From: an uncultured Prevotella sp.
GTDB taxonomy: Bacteria > Bacteroidota > Bacteroidia > Bacteroidales > Bacteroidaceae
Direction: 5' to 3'
NCBI RefSeq assembly: GCF_946407605.1
Contig: NZ_CAMJOS010000011.1
Coordinates: forward strand, 1 to 64,000
Length of the DNA: 64,000 bases
Shown here: one piece after another, positions 17,119-26,305 of the stretch
Numbering within the stretch: the first letter of the stretch is position 1
How the letters are laid out: each line of letters opens with the position of its first letter
The notes under the pieces: model-generated
Databases searched by the model: none
The model's input: the letters and a program-made list of their open reading frames with translations, nothing else
What the model was told of the DNA's origin: nothing
Made by a program: the position numbers and the translations under genes

Positions 17119-18432
17119 ATGAATTATCAAGAGACCATAGATTATCTGTTTAGCAGGACAACCAGCTACGAGAATCAAGGGGCTACAGGCTACAAGGAAG
17201 GTCTGGACACCTCGTACAAGCTCGACGAGCATTTCGGACATCCGCATGAGAGTTTCCGCAGTATTCACGTTGCCGGCACCAACGGCAAAGGATCGGTGGC
17301 ACACCTCATTGCTGCCGAACTGCAGGTAAGTGGCTATAAGGTAGGTCTCTACACCTCACCCCATCTGATTGATTTCCGCGAGCGGATACGCATCAACGGC
17401 ACACCCATCGACGAAGATTATGTGGTAAAGTTCGTAGAAGAGGAAAAGGAGTTTTTCGAGCCCCTGAACCCCTCGTTCTTTGAGCTGACCACAGCGATGG
17501 CATTCAAATACTTTAAGGAGAAGAATGTGGACATCGCCGTCATTGAGGTGGGGCTGGGAGGCAGACTGGACTGCACCAACATCATCACCCCAATTGTCAG
17601 TATCATCACGAATATCTCACTCGACCACACACAGCTGCTGGGCAGCAGTCTGGAGCAGATTGCCTTCGAGAAAGGCGGTATCATCAAGAAAAATGTGCCC
17701 GTCATCATTGGTGAGGCAAAACCCGAGACAAGAGCCGTGTTCAGCGCTCTGGCCAGCGAGATGCAGGCACCTATTTATTTTGCAGAGGACGAACAGGAGA
17801 TTGTTTCGTCAGAATTGAAAGGTGAGTACATCCACTATAAAGCCGCACATTTAGGAGAGTTTGACTGTGAGTTGACAGGTGAATACCAGCCTCGCAACAT
17901 GAATACGGTGGTGGTGGCCATGCACCGTTTGGTGGAGATGGGCTATCTGGCAGACTGCATCGATGAGAAAAACAATCACCTGATTGCAGAGGAGATGAGC
18001 AATGCCTTCAAGAACGTGACGAAGATTACAGGACTCATGGCACGATGGCAGACGGTCAGGGAGAACCCAAGGGTTATTTGCGACACAGGACACAACCCTG
18101 GCGCATGGGAATACCTGGGTAAGCAACTGGAGAGTCTAAACTGTCAGAAACTGCGCATCATTTTCGGCATCGTCGAGGATAAAGACATCTATGGTGTGAT
18201 GGCTCTGCTGCCCAAGAATGCCACCTATTTCTTCACCAAGGGTTCTACCAAAAGAGCATTCCCAGAAACGTCATTAAAGATTTTTGGTGAACAATTTGGG
18301 CTGAAAGGCGAATGTTACCCCACAGTGATCGAAGCATACCAAGCTGCGATGCAAGGTGCTACTAGTGAAGACGTTATCTTCATTGGAGGCAGCACTTACA
18401 TCGTCGCAGATTTTCTCAAAACACGTATTTAG
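17119..18432 (+). CDS. folC: Folylpolyglutamate synthase / dihydrofolate synthase
   Basis: A 437-residue Mur-ligase-type enzyme that adds glutamate to folates or to dihydropteroate using ATP. The P-loop is HVAGTNGKGSVAH (about 50-62). Other family marks are LYTSPHLIDFRERI, VIEVGLGGRLDCTN, SLDHTQLLG and CDTGHNPGAWEYL. The length is normal. It starts 37 bases after dnaJ and may be read from the same transcript; two tandem hairpins end it. Confidence 0.93.
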   Translation: MNYQETIDYLFSRTTSYENQGATGYKEGLDTSYKLDEHFGHPHESFRSIHVAGTNGKGSVAHLIAAELQVSGYKVGLYTSPHLIDFRERIRINGTPIDEDYVVKFVEEEKEFFEPLNPSFFELTTAMAFKYFKEKNVDIAVIEVGLGGRLDCTNIITPIVSIITNISLDHTQLLGSSLEQIAFEKGGIIKKNVPVIIGEAKPETRAVFSALASEMQAPIYFAEDEQEIVSSELKGEYIHYKAAHLGEFDCELTGEYQPRNMNTVVVAMHRLVEMGYLADCIDEKNNHLIAEEMSNAFKNVTKITGLMARWQTVRENPRVICDTGHNPGAWEYLGKQLESLNCQKLRIIFGIVEDKDIYGVMALLPKNATYFFTKGSTKRAFPETSLKIFGEQFGLKGECYPTVIEAYQAAMQGATSEDVIFIGGSTYIVADFLKTRI

Positions 18433-18486
18433 GTGTTTTTAACACCAAATTTTTACCGATTTGTTTGCACAAGTCGGTATTTTTTT
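18432..18486 (+). terminator. Tandem hairpin terminators after folC
   Basis: The first hairpin, GGTGTT-TTT-AACACC (18432-18446), begins at the last base of the folC stop codon and is followed by AAATTTTT. The second, ACCGATTTGT paired with ACAAGTCGGT (18455-18478, one mismatch), is followed by ATTTTTTT. The second overlaps the probable promoter region of galM. Confidence 0.75.
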
Positions 18487-18528
18487 GTTACTTTGCAACA
18501 AGAATACTTTAACTAAAAACATATTAGT

Positions 18529-19620
18529 ATGGCAAACGTAACAGAAAATGCGAATCTCTGTGGTCTGAAGCGCGAAGACTTCCAGACCACTATCAATGGT
18601 AAGAAAACCGATCTTTTCATCCTGCGCAACCGTAAAGGTTACGAAGTAGCAATCTCAAACTATGGCGGTGCTATCTGCGCCATCATGGTGCCCGACAAAG
18701 ACGGCAAAGTAGGCAACGTGATTCAGGGACATGCCAACATTGAGCAGCTGATGAGCGGCAACGAGCCTTACCTGTCGACACTTATCGGTCGTTGGGGCAA
18801 CCGTATATGCAAGGGTCAGTTTACACTGAACGGCAAGGAGTATCAGGTGGCCATCAATAATGGTCCCAACCACCTGCACGGCGGTCTGAAGGGCTTCAAC
18901 GCCAAGGTATGGGATGCCCGTCAGATGGGTCCCCGCTCGCTGGCTCTGCATCGTGTATCTTCTTATGGTGAAGAGGGTTACACTGGCGAGCTCGACGTCA
19001 CTGTGGAGTTCACCTTCACTGACAACAACGAGCTGGTGCTGGAGTATCTGGCTACCACCAACAAGAAGACCATCGTGAACCTGACACATCACGCCTTCTT
19101 CTCTATTGCTGGCACCGCTGATCCCACACCTACGATTGACGACATCATCTGCGAAATCAACTCTGACTTCTATCTGCCCACCGACGACACCGCTATTCCT
19201 ACTGGTGAGATCCTGAAGGTGGAAGGCACACCATTCGACTTCCGTAAGCCAAAGGCTATCGGCAAGGAGATTGATGCTGATAATGAGCAGATTAAGTTTG
19301 GTAACGGATACGACCACAACTATGTACTCAATAAGAAAGAGGAAGGCGAGCTGAGCTTCGCTGCCAAGCTGACAGACCCCAAGAGCGGACGCACACTGGA
19401 ATGCTGGACCACAGAGCCTGGCATGCAGCTGTATACAGGTAACTACCTGAACGGCTACAAGGGCGCCAACGGATGCACATTCCCACGTCGTTCGGCCGTA
19501 TGTCTTGAGACTCAGCACTTCCCCGACTCACCCAACCGTCCTTACTTCCCCAGCGTAGTATTGAATCCTGGTGAGCGCTACAAGCAGAAGACAATTTACA
19601 AATTCGGCATTGCCGAATAA
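18529..19620 (+). CDS. galM: Aldose 1-epimerase (galactose mutarotase)
   Basis: A 363-residue cytosolic enzyme that interconverts alpha and beta anomers of galactose or glucose, feeding galactokinase. Family motifs are STLIGRWGNRI, NNGPNHLHGGLKGFN (with the catalytic-region His), NLTHHAFFSIAG (the usual form has NxS/Y here) and CLETQHFPDSPN. The start MANVTENANLCGL is preceded by a TTACTTTGC box, one mismatch from the -7 consensus. It is the first gene of a galM-transporter-galK operon. Confidence 0.93.
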   Translation: MANVTENANLCGLKREDFQTTINGKKTDLFILRNRKGYEVAISNYGGAICAIMVPDKDGKVGNVIQGHANIEQLMSGNEPYLSTLIGRWGNRICKGQFTLNGKEYQVAINNGPNHLHGGLKGFNAKVWDARQMGPRSLALHRVSSYGEEGYTGELDVTVEFTFTDNNELVLEYLATTNKKTIVNLTHHAFFSIAGTADPTPTIDDIICEINSDFYLPTDDTAIPTGEILKVEGTPFDFRKPKAIGKEIDADNEQIKFGNGYDHNYVLNKKEEGELSFAAKLTDPKSGRTLECWTTEPGMQLYTGNYLNGYKGANGCTFPRRSAVCLETQHFPDSPNRPYFPSVVLNPGERYKQKTIYKFGIAE

Positions 19621-19630
19621 GAAGTGAATA

Positions 19631-19686
19631 TTGAGATTTGAGGTTTGAGATGAGTCTATAAGACCTATCGGAGCCTCAAATCTCAA
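19631..19686. repeat. TTGAGATTTGAGG inverted repeat between galM and the transporter
   Basis: TTGAGATTTGAGG (19631-19643) and its exact complement CCTCAAATCTCAA (19674-19686) can form a 13-bp stem with a 30-base loop. It begins 10 bases after the galM stop. It may be an mRNA-stabilising or attenuating hairpin inside the gal operon. Confidence 0.7.
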
Positions 19687-19718
19687 CTCATAATAACTAA
19701 ATCATAAAACAAAGAAAA

Positions 19719-20963
19719 ATGTCACAAAAACAAACTCCGAACTATCTGTTCCCATTGATTATTGTGTTCATCGTGTGCTTCCTCATCGGATTCATCACGA
19801 CCATGAACAACTCGATGATTGCCTTCCTTTCTGAGGCTTTCAACCTGTCTGCCCAGCAAGGCCAGTATGTTAACACAGCATTCTATGGAGCCTATCTGCT
19901 GGCTATCCCATTTGCTATGTTGATGAGCAAGATTGGCTATAAAGGAACTTTGTTGCTGGGTCTTGCCGTTGCTGGCATTGGTTTCGTCATCAACTCATTT
20001 GGTATCAACTGGGCTATTGGTGCTGGAGCCAACGTTTACATCGTATTCCTGCTGTCTATGTGCATCGTAGCAATGGGTGTGGTGATGTTGCAGAATGTGG
20101 CCAATCCTTATGTAATGGTGCTTGGCAAACCTGAGTCTGGTGCTTTCCGCATGACACTGTCACAGGCTCTTAACTCAGTAGCCACCACTGTTGCACCTAT
20201 TTTTATTACGACAGTCATCATTGCTGGTCAGGTTCCTACGCCTGATGCTGTTCCTGGACCGTTCTTGGGTCTTGGTATCTTCACTCTGATTATCTGCGGC
20301 ATTCTAGTATTCCTGAAGTTGCCGAAGATTGACGAAGGCAAGCAGGCTGAAGAGGAAAGCGGAGAGAAGAAGGAGTACAAGTCAAGCGTCTTCAAGTATA
20401 CACATGTATGGCTGGGTGCCCTCGCCATCTTTATGTATATGGGTGTAGAAATTGGTGTTCCCTCTATGCTCCCCTACCGTTTCTCACTGCTCTATCCCGA
20501 CATGAATCCTGCAGAATGTGCCGCTCTGGCAACAAACTATCTGGCATTCTACTGGGGCGGCATGATGGTTGGACGTTTCATCGGTGCTGGTATCCTGACC
20601 AAGTTCGAGCCTCGTAAGTTGCTGACAGCTTGCTTGTGTCTCGGTGCAATCTGCATCGGCCTGTCGCTGATCTTTGCAACTTCGATGATTGGTATCTGGT
20701 TGATGCTGGCTGCTGGCCTGTTCCACTCTGTGATGTGGCCTCTCATCTTCAACCTCGGCCTACAGGAGCTTGGTCCTCACACCAAGGCTGCTTCTGGCGT
20801 CATCAACACAGGTGTGATTGGCGGTGCTCTGCTGATGCCTGTGATGGGTGCCATCGTTGATGCCGCTGGTGTAATCGTTGCCCTTTGCGCCATGTTCGTG
20901 TTCTACGCCTACATCATCTGGTTCTGCAACTGGGGCAGCAAGATTGGCATCAACGTCAAGTAA
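19719..20963 (+). CDS. MFS glucose/galactose-type transporter (FucP/GluP-like)
   Basis: A 414-residue inner-membrane protein with about 12 hydrophobic helices. The N-terminus (LFPLIIVFIVCFLIGFITTM, NNSMIAFLSEAFNLSAQQG) and the motif MLQNVANPYVMVLGKP are characteristic of the FHS (fucose/galactose:proton symporter) family. A charged central loop (EGKQAEEESGEKKEYKSS) separates the halves, and LAFYWGGMMVGRFIGAGIL marks helix 7-8. Its position between galM and galK indicates galactose or a galactoside-derived hexose as substrate. Confidence 0.9.
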   Translation: MSQKQTPNYLFPLIIVFIVCFLIGFITTMNNSMIAFLSEAFNLSAQQGQYVNTAFYGAYLLAIPFAMLMSKIGYKGTLLLGLAVAGIGFVINSFGINWAIGAGANVYIVFLLSMCIVAMGVVMLQNVANPYVMVLGKPESGAFRMTLSQALNSVATTVAPIFITTVIIAGQVPTPDAVPGPFLGLGIFTLIICGILVFLKLPKIDEGKQAEEESGEKKEYKSSVFKYTHVWLGALAIFMYMGVEIGVPSMLPYRFSLLYPDMNPAECAALATNYLAFYWGGMMVGRFIGAGILTKFEPRKLLTACLCLGAICIGLSLIFATSMIGIWLMLAAGLFHSVMWPLIFNLGLQELGPHTKAASGVINTGVIGGALLMPVMGAIVDAAGVIVALCAMFVFYAYIIWFCNWGSKIGINVK

Positions 20964-21012
20964 GACATATTACCTATTACTAATAATAACAAACAAAAAA
21001 CACTATTGAATT

Positions 21013-22179
21013 ATGATGGACATTGAATTTGTAAGAAGTCGCTTCATCAAGCATTTCGACGGAAAGACAGGAAATGTGTATGCATCTCCTGGTCGTATTA
21101 ACCTGATTGGTGAGCACACCGACTATAACGGCGGATTTGTATTCCCAGGAGCAGTAGACAAAGGTATTATCGCCGAGATGCGTATCAACGATACAGAAGA
21201 CACTGTGATGGCATACGCTATCGACCTGAAAGACCGCGTGGACTTCAAGTTGAGCGACCCTGATGGTCCTAAGGCTTCTTGGGCCCGCTATATCTATGGT
21301 ATCTCTTTGGAGATGAAGAAGTTGGGCGTTCCCGTAAAGGGCTTTAACATTGCCTTCGCTGGCGATGTGCCCCTTGGCGCTGGTATGTCGTCAAGTGCTG
21401 CTATGGAGAGCTGTTTCGCCTGTGGTCTGAACGACCTCTTCGGCGACAACAAGGTGTCTCAGTGGGATATGGTGCTGGCTGGTCAGGCTACAGAGCACAA
21501 CTACTGCGGCGTGAACTGCGGTATCATGGACCAGTTTGCTTCTGTATTCGGCAAGGCAGGCTGTCTGATGCGTCTGGACTGCCGCAGCCGCGAGTTCGAG
21601 TACTTCCCATTCAAGCCCGATGGCTACCGTCTGGTATTGCTCGACTCAGTAGTTAAGCACCAGTTGGCTGGCTCACCCTACAACGATCGTCGTAACTCTT
21701 GCGAGAACGTGGTGAAGCACATCCAGGCCAAGCACCCCGAGGGCAAGTTCGAGACCCTGCGTGACTGCACATGGGAACAACTGGAGGAAGTAAAGGCCGA
21801 GGTAGGCGAAGAGGACTACAAGCGCGCTAAGTTCGTGCTGGGCGAGAAGGACCGCGTACTAGCTGTCTGCGATGCTCTGAACGAAGGCGACTACGAGAAG
21901 GTGGGTGAGATGATGTACAAGACTCACGAGGGTCTGTCAAAGGACTACGAGGTGTCTTGCGAGGAGCTCGACTTCCTGAACGACATTGCCAAGGAGTGTG
22001 GCGTTACTGGTTCTCGTATCATGGGTGGCGGCTTCGGCGGCTGCACCATCAACCTGGTTCGCAACGATCTCTACAAGCAGTTCATCGAGACTGCCAAGCA
22101 GAAGTTCAACGCTAAGTACGGGCATGAGCCAAAGGTCTATGACGTAGTCATCGGCGACGGTTCCCGCAGACTTTGCTAA
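21013..22179 (+). CDS. galK: Galactokinase
   Basis: A 388-residue GHMP kinase that phosphorylates galactose at C1, the entry to the Leloir pathway. It has the galactokinase signature GRINLIGEHTDYNGGFVFP (about 28-46), the GHMP ATP-binding motif PLGAGMSSSAAMES, and the C-terminal GSRIMGGGFGGCTINLV. Two adjacent ATGs (21013 and 21016) are possible starts. galT and galE are not adjacent. The operon ends in a strong hairpin. Confidence 0.96.
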   Translation: MMDIEFVRSRFIKHFDGKTGNVYASPGRINLIGEHTDYNGGFVFPGAVDKGIIAEMRINDTEDTVMAYAIDLKDRVDFKLSDPDGPKASWARYIYGISLEMKKLGVPVKGFNIAFAGDVPLGAGMSSSAAMESCFACGLNDLFGDNKVSQWDMVLAGQATEHNYCGVNCGIMDQFASVFGKAGCLMRLDCRSREFEYFPFKPDGYRLVLLDSVVKHQLAGSPYNDRRNSCENVVKHIQAKHPEGKFETLRDCTWEQLEEVKAEVGEEDYKRAKFVLGEKDRVLAVCDALNEGDYEKVGEMMYKTHEGLSKDYEVSCEELDFLNDIAKECGVTGSRIMGGGFGGCTINLVRNDLYKQFIETAKQKFNAKYGHEPKVYDVVIGDGSRRLC

Positions 22180-22187
22180 TATTAAAG

Positions 22188-22220
22188 AGCCCCCTGAGAA
22201 CTTTTTCAGGGGGCTTAAAT
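22188..22220 (+). terminator. Intrinsic terminator of the gal operon
   Basis: AGCCCCCTGA (22188-22197) pairs perfectly with TCAGGGGGCT (22206-22215) around GAACTTTT, then AAATTTT. It begins 8 bases after the galK stop. Confidence 0.9.
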
Positions 22221-22229
22221 TTTACTCTT

Positions 22230-22661
22230 ATGTTTCAAATAGACCGTTCATACATCGACCGCATATCACTCGAATCCATTCAGGGACATATCTGGGACAT
22301 TCGCACAGACCACAAAGACGACCCTACCCTGCCCAAGATTCAGAACTATAACATCAAAGAAGAAGACTTTGAAGCCTATCTGGAGAAGAAGCAGAAATTC
22401 GAAGACTTCAAAGACTCCTGGCGTCGCTATCGCTACATGATTCTGGGTCTGGCATTCGTCGTTCCTGTAGCGCTGTTCAGTCTGCTGGTAAAAGACTCCA
22501 ACATGGCTGTCTACGCCTATGCCACAGGATTCCTGCTGTGTATGCTCATCTACCTTGTGTACCTTCTATTGGAAGCCATCAAAGCTAAACCGTTTCGTAA
22601 TAATCCTTACGAAACATTCATCAAGGCGCTGCTTTCCTGGGAAGCAGCCCAACGCGAATAA
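22230..22661 (+). CDS. Small two-helix membrane protein of unknown function
   Basis: A 143-residue protein from the ATG at 22230 (MFQIDRSYIDRISLESI). The frame extends upstream to 22173 but that would read through the gal terminator, so the inner start is chosen. Residues about 1-70 are polar; two transmembrane helices follow (YMILGLAFVVPVALFSLLV and YAYATGFLLCMLIYLVYLLL), then a basic tail. It lies 27 bases before the lysozyme gene and may be co-transcribed with it. No family recognised. Confidence 0.7.
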   Translation: MFQIDRSYIDRISLESIQGHIWDIRTDHKDDPTLPKIQNYNIKEEDFEAYLEKKQKFEDFKDSWRRYRYMILGLAFVVPVALFSLLVKDSNMAVYAYATGFLLCMLIYLVYLLLEAIKAKPFRNNPYETFIKALLSWEAAQRE

Positions 22662-22688
22662 CGTATCCTGAATTCTCTTCATTCCCGC

Positions 22689-23927
22689 ATGCGATACCTC
22701 TGGATACTGATAGCCTCGATGTTCCCGCTTTTAGGATATGGTGACGCCCTTAGTCAACGCCGCCAACTCATCATGGGCGAACTGGAGTACTATCTACAAA
22801 GACATAATGTGGTGGATGAAGGGTTTGACATGGTGGCACGTTTTGCCAAAGAAGGCGACTCTACCCTGACAGCCTATATGCCTCATGGCAACCTGGTGTT
22901 GACTAACGCCTTTGCCATATTGAAACGCAAACGTGAAGGGAAGCAGGTTCTTAAAGACCACAACGGCCGCATCATCATTGGCACATTCCGTAACGACACA
23001 CTAGTCAGCGGCATCCGCATCGATCCTCAGGGTACCTACGCAGGACAGTTCAATCGTCATTTAGAAGCCTGCGGACACGGCTCCTACCAGAAAGCCGACG
23101 GAACCTATTATGAGGGACATTGGGAGGAAGACCGTCAGCACGGATTCGGCTTCTGCGTATCGACAACCAACCTGAGAGCCGGACAATGGAAACGAGGACG
23201 TTTCCTGGGCGAACGGATGCAATACACCACTGAACGTATCTATGGCATCGACATCTCACGCTATCAGCACGAGAAAGGCCGCAAGCGTTTCAATATCAAC
23301 TGGAAGCAGCTGCGTATCACCCATTTGGGACGACGCATCAGCGAGCAACGCATCAATGGTGAGGTGGACTATCCCGTGTCGTTCGTCTATATCAAATCGA
23401 CAGAAGGCATCTCCATCAACAACCGCTATTTCGATGCCGACTATTTGAGTTGTCACAAATTAGGCATCCCTGTTGGTGCCTATCATTTCTTTTCCACTCG
23501 ACAAGACCCGTCATCGCAAGCCAGTCACTTCCTGAAGCACACCAGCTTCAGAAAAGGCGACCTGCCGCCGATGCTCGACATAGAACCCAGCGATGCCCTC
23601 ATCGAACAGATGGGTGGTGCCGAGGTGCTGTTCAAGAATATCCGTATCTGGCTGAAAAGCGTAGAACGAGCCACTGGAGCCCGTCCCCTACTCTACGTCA
23701 ACCAGCGCTTCGTCAACACCTATCTCGACAAAGCCCCTGACCTGAAGCGCGACTATCACTTTTGGATAGCCCGTTATGGCGAGTATAAGCCTGACATCCA
23801 CCTGGACCTGTGGCAACTCAGTTCAGACGGTGTGGTGCGAGGCATGCAGGGTACTGTAGACCTGAACGTGTTCAACGGCTATCAGGGACAATGGGAAGAA
23901 TTCCTACGCGAACAAACGATAAAGTAA
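22689..23927 (+). CDS. GH25 muramidase with N-terminal MORN repeats
   Basis: A 412-residue protein with a hydrophobic leader (MRYLWILIASMFPLLG). Residues about 90-175 carry MORN-type repeats (GTYAGQFNRHLEACGHGSY, GTYYEGHWEEDRQHGFGF). Residues about 185-405 are a glycoside hydrolase family 25 lysozyme domain: YGIDISRYQHE, VSFVYIKSTEG, GAYHFF, PPMLDIEPSD with the catalytic acids, and LWQLSSDGVV...VDLNVFNG. It should cleave the NAM-NAG bond of murein in the periplasm or outside. MORN repeats in front of a GH25 domain may dock it to membrane or partner. The HD hydrolase gene follows 11 bases on. Confidence 0.88.
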   Translation: MRYLWILIASMFPLLGYGDALSQRRQLIMGELEYYLQRHNVVDEGFDMVARFAKEGDSTLTAYMPHGNLVLTNAFAILKRKREGKQVLKDHNGRIIIGTFRNDTLVSGIRIDPQGTYAGQFNRHLEACGHGSYQKADGTYYEGHWEEDRQHGFGFCVSTTNLRAGQWKRGRFLGERMQYTTERIYGIDISRYQHEKGRKRFNINWKQLRITHLGRRISEQRINGEVDYPVSFVYIKSTEGISINNRYFDADYLSCHKLGIPVGAYHFFSTRQDPSSQASHFLKHTSFRKGDLPPMLDIEPSDALIEQMGGAEVLFKNIRIWLKSVERATGARPLLYVNQRFVNTYLDKAPDLKRDYHFWIARYGEYKPDIHLDLWQLSSDGVVRGMQGTVDLNVFNGYQGQWEEFLREQTIK

Positions 23928-23938
23928 CTACCACAGAT

Positions 23939-25219
23939 ATGAGTGAAACAAAAATCATCAACGACCCCGTATTCGGATTCATCAAGATACCCCGCGGACT
24001 GCTTTACGACATTGTGCGCCATCCGCTGTTTCAGCGTCTCAACCGCATTAACCAGTTAGGATTGGCATCAGTGGTCTATCCAGGAGCCCGACACACGCGC
24101 TTCCAGCATTCGTTGGGCGCCTTCCATCTGATGAGCGAAGCCATCCTCTCTCTGCAGCAGAAGGGACAGTTTATCTTCGACTCCGAGGCCGAAGCCGTAG
24201 AGGCAGCCATCCTTATGCACGATATTGGTCACGGTCCGTTCTCTCATGTACTTGAAAACACGCTGATTTCAGGTATCTCCCACGAAGACATCTCGCTGTT
24301 GATGATGGAACAGATCAACCACGATCTAGGCGGACGTCTTAACTTAGCCATCTCCATCTTCAAGGACGAGTATCCCAAGCGTTTCCTCCATCAGCTCATA
24401 TCCAGCCAGTTGGATATGGATCGTTTGGATTATCTGCGTCGTGATTCGTTCTTCACAGGCGTCACAGAAGGAAACATCGGCTCTGCACGTATCATCAAGA
24501 TGCTCAATGTTGTTGACGATCGACTGGTTGTTGAACAAAAGGGAATTTACTCTTTGGAGAACTATCTGACTACCAGACGGTTAATGTATTGGCAGGTGTA
24601 TCTTCACAAGACTGCTGTAGGTTATGAGAAAGTATTGGTCAACATGCTCACTAGAGCTAAGGATTTGGTGAAAAAGTGGAAAGAGGAGAGAGGAAAATGG
24701 AAAGAGGAAAATGGAGAGAGGAACGAGAATAGTCCAATCACTAATCATGTGTCGCCCGCTTTGGCCTACTTCCTTGAGAACGATGTCGACGCCCGCTGGT
24801 TCTCCGAGCACCCCGAAGCTCTGCAGATGTATGAAGAGCTCGACGACTCCGACATCTGGAGTGCTATGAAAGGCTGGAAGCACTCCAACGACAAAATACT
24901 CTCCACGCTGGCCACCGACATGCTCGACCGTAAGATATTCAAGGTAGAGGTGCACGAAGAGCCCATCACCAACGAACGTATCGATGCTTTGCAGACAGAG
25001 ATAGCTCAGAAAATGGGTATCGACAAGCAGGATGCCCACTATCTGATGAGTGTCAATCCCATCCAAAAAGATATGTATTCCATCGATGATGACTCTATCG
25101 ACATTTTGTACAAGGATGGTACCATAAAAGACATCTCAGAAGCCTCTGAGATACTGAATGTGGCGTTACTTTCTAAAAAAATACGAAAATATTACCTTTG
25201 TTATCAGCGTTTTCAATAA
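23939..25219 (+). CDS. HD-domain phosphohydrolase
   Basis: A 426-residue cytosolic protein from the ATG at 23939 (MSETKIINDPVFGFIKI); an upstream in-frame extension lies inside the lysozyme gene and is rejected. The HD metal site is visible as RHTRFQHSLGAFHL, ILMHDIGHGPFSHVLE and LDMDRLDYLRRD, matching dNTPase/YdhJ-like HD proteins. Residues about 244-262 (KKWKEERGKWKEENGERN) are a repetitive insert encoded by purine-rich tandem DNA that resembles the intergenic repeats of this genome. The end overlaps the lpxD promoter zone. Substrate unknown, probably a nucleotide. Confidence 0.88.
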   Translation: MSETKIINDPVFGFIKIPRGLLYDIVRHPLFQRLNRINQLGLASVVYPGARHTRFQHSLGAFHLMSEAILSLQQKGQFIFDSEAEAVEAAILMHDIGHGPFSHVLENTLISGISHEDISLLMMEQINHDLGGRLNLAISIFKDEYPKRFLHQLISSQLDMDRLDYLRRDSFFTGVTEGNIGSARIIKMLNVVDDRLVVEQKGIYSLENYLTTRRLMYWQVYLHKTAVGYEKVLVNMLTRAKDLVKKWKEERGKWKEENGERNENSPITNHVSPALAYFLENDVDARWFSEHPEALQMYEELDDSDIWSAMKGWKHSNDKILSTLATDMLDRKIFKVEVHEEPITNERIDALQTEIAQKMGIDKQDAHYLMSVNPIQKDMYSIDDDSIDILYKDGTIKDISEASEILNVALLSKKIRKYYLCYQRFQ

Positions 25220-25226
25220 AATTTGT

Positions 25227-25234
25227 TATCTTTG
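25227..25234 (+). promoter_or_regulatory. Sigma-ABfr -7 element for the lipid A operon (TATCTTTG)
   Basis: TTATCTTTGCACC lies 31 bases before the lpxD ATG, just after the HD gene stop. It would drive lpxD, lpxC-fabZ, lpxA, miaA and the PBP gene. Confidence 0.6.
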
Positions 25235-25264
25235 CACCCTACAAAGCAAAACTGAATCATTTAT

Positions 25265-26299
25265 ATGGAGTTTACAGCTAAACAAATTGCCGAATTCATC
25301 AACGGCCGAGTGGAAGGAGACGAAAACGCCGCCATCCACACCTTTGCAAAAATAGAAGAGGGACAGCCTGGTGCTATCTCGTTTCTGTCAAACCCCAAAT
25401 ACACACACTTTCTATACGAAACGAAGTCTACCATTGTTCTGATAAATGAAGACTTGGTGTTGGAACAGAAAGTCTCAGCCACTCTCATTCGCGTAAAGAA
25501 CGCCTATGAGTCTGTGGCTAAGCTGCTCCAGCTCTATGAATCCATGAAGCCCAAGAAGACTGGCATCGACCCACTGGCCTCAGTATCACCAAAGGCTACC
25601 ATTGGTCAGGATGTCTATATCGGAGCCTTTGCCGTAATCGGCGATGGTGCCGTCATTGGCGATGGCACTCAGGTTTATCCCCACGTGGTTATCGGCGATG
25701 GCGTTAAGATGGGCGCCAAATGTCTCATCTATCCCAACGTCACCATCTATCAGGGCTGCCGTTTGGGAAACAATGTTACCATTCACGCTGGTTCGGTGAT
25801 AGGTGCCGATGGTTTCGGATTCGCTCCTAATGTGGATGGCTACGATAAGATTCCACAGATTGGCATCGTGATTATAGAGGATAACGTGGAAATTGGTGCC
25901 AACACTTGTGTTGACCGTTCTACGATGGGTGCCACGGTGATCCACAAGGGTGTGAAACTCGACAACCTCGTTCAGGTAGCCCACAACGTGGAAGTTGGTG
26001 AAAACACGGTGATGTCTGCTCAGGTAGGCATCGCAGGTTCCACAAAGGTTGGTTCATGGTGTATGTTTGGTGGTCAGGTTGGTGTGGCAGGCCACATTAC
26101 CATTGGTGACCACGTCAACCTGGGTGCCCAGTCAGGTGCACCTGGTAGCATCAAGCCTAACCAGACGCTCATCGGAACACCTCCTATGGAGCCTACGCCC
26201 TATTTCAAGTCACAAGCCATCTTCCGTCGTCTGCCTGACATGTATAAGGAGCTGAGCGCCCTGAGAAAAGAACTAGAAGAATTAAAAGCAAACAAATAA
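25265..26299 (+). CDS. lpxD: UDP-3-O-acylglucosamine N-acyltransferase
   Basis: A 344-residue enzyme of lipid A synthesis that adds the N-linked hydroxyacyl chain from acyl-ACP to UDP-3-O-acylglucosamine. Residues about 1-95 are the uridine-binding domain ([19 protein letters not shown]). From about 100 on, hexapeptide repeats form a left-handed beta-helix ([38 protein letters not shown]). The catalytic-His region is [11 protein letters not shown]. It is the first of three lipid A genes placed head to tail. Confidence 0.96.
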   Translation: MEFTAKQIAEFINGRVEGDENAAIHTFAKIEEGQPGAISFLSNPKYTHFLYETKSTIVLINEDLVLEQKVSATLIRVKNAYESVAKLLQLYESMKPKKTGIDPLASVSPKATIGQDVYIGAFAVIGDGAVIGDGTQVYPHVVIGDGVKMGAKCLIYPNVTIYQGCRLGNNVTIHAGSVIGADGFGFAPNVDGYDKIPQIGIVIIEDNVEIGANTCVDRSTMGATVIHKGVKLDNLVQVAHNVEVGENTVMSAQVGIAGSTKVGSWCMFGGQVGVAGHITIGDHVNLGAQSGAPGSIKPNQTLIGTPPMEPTPYFKSQAIFRRLPDMYKELSALRKELEELKANK

Positions 26300-26305
26300 T
26301 CAAGT

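Noticed and set aside
22173..22229. 19-codon extension of the small membrane protein into the gal terminator
   Set aside because: The extension overlaps the galK stop and the terminator hairpin; the ATG at 22230 is consistent with a separate gene.
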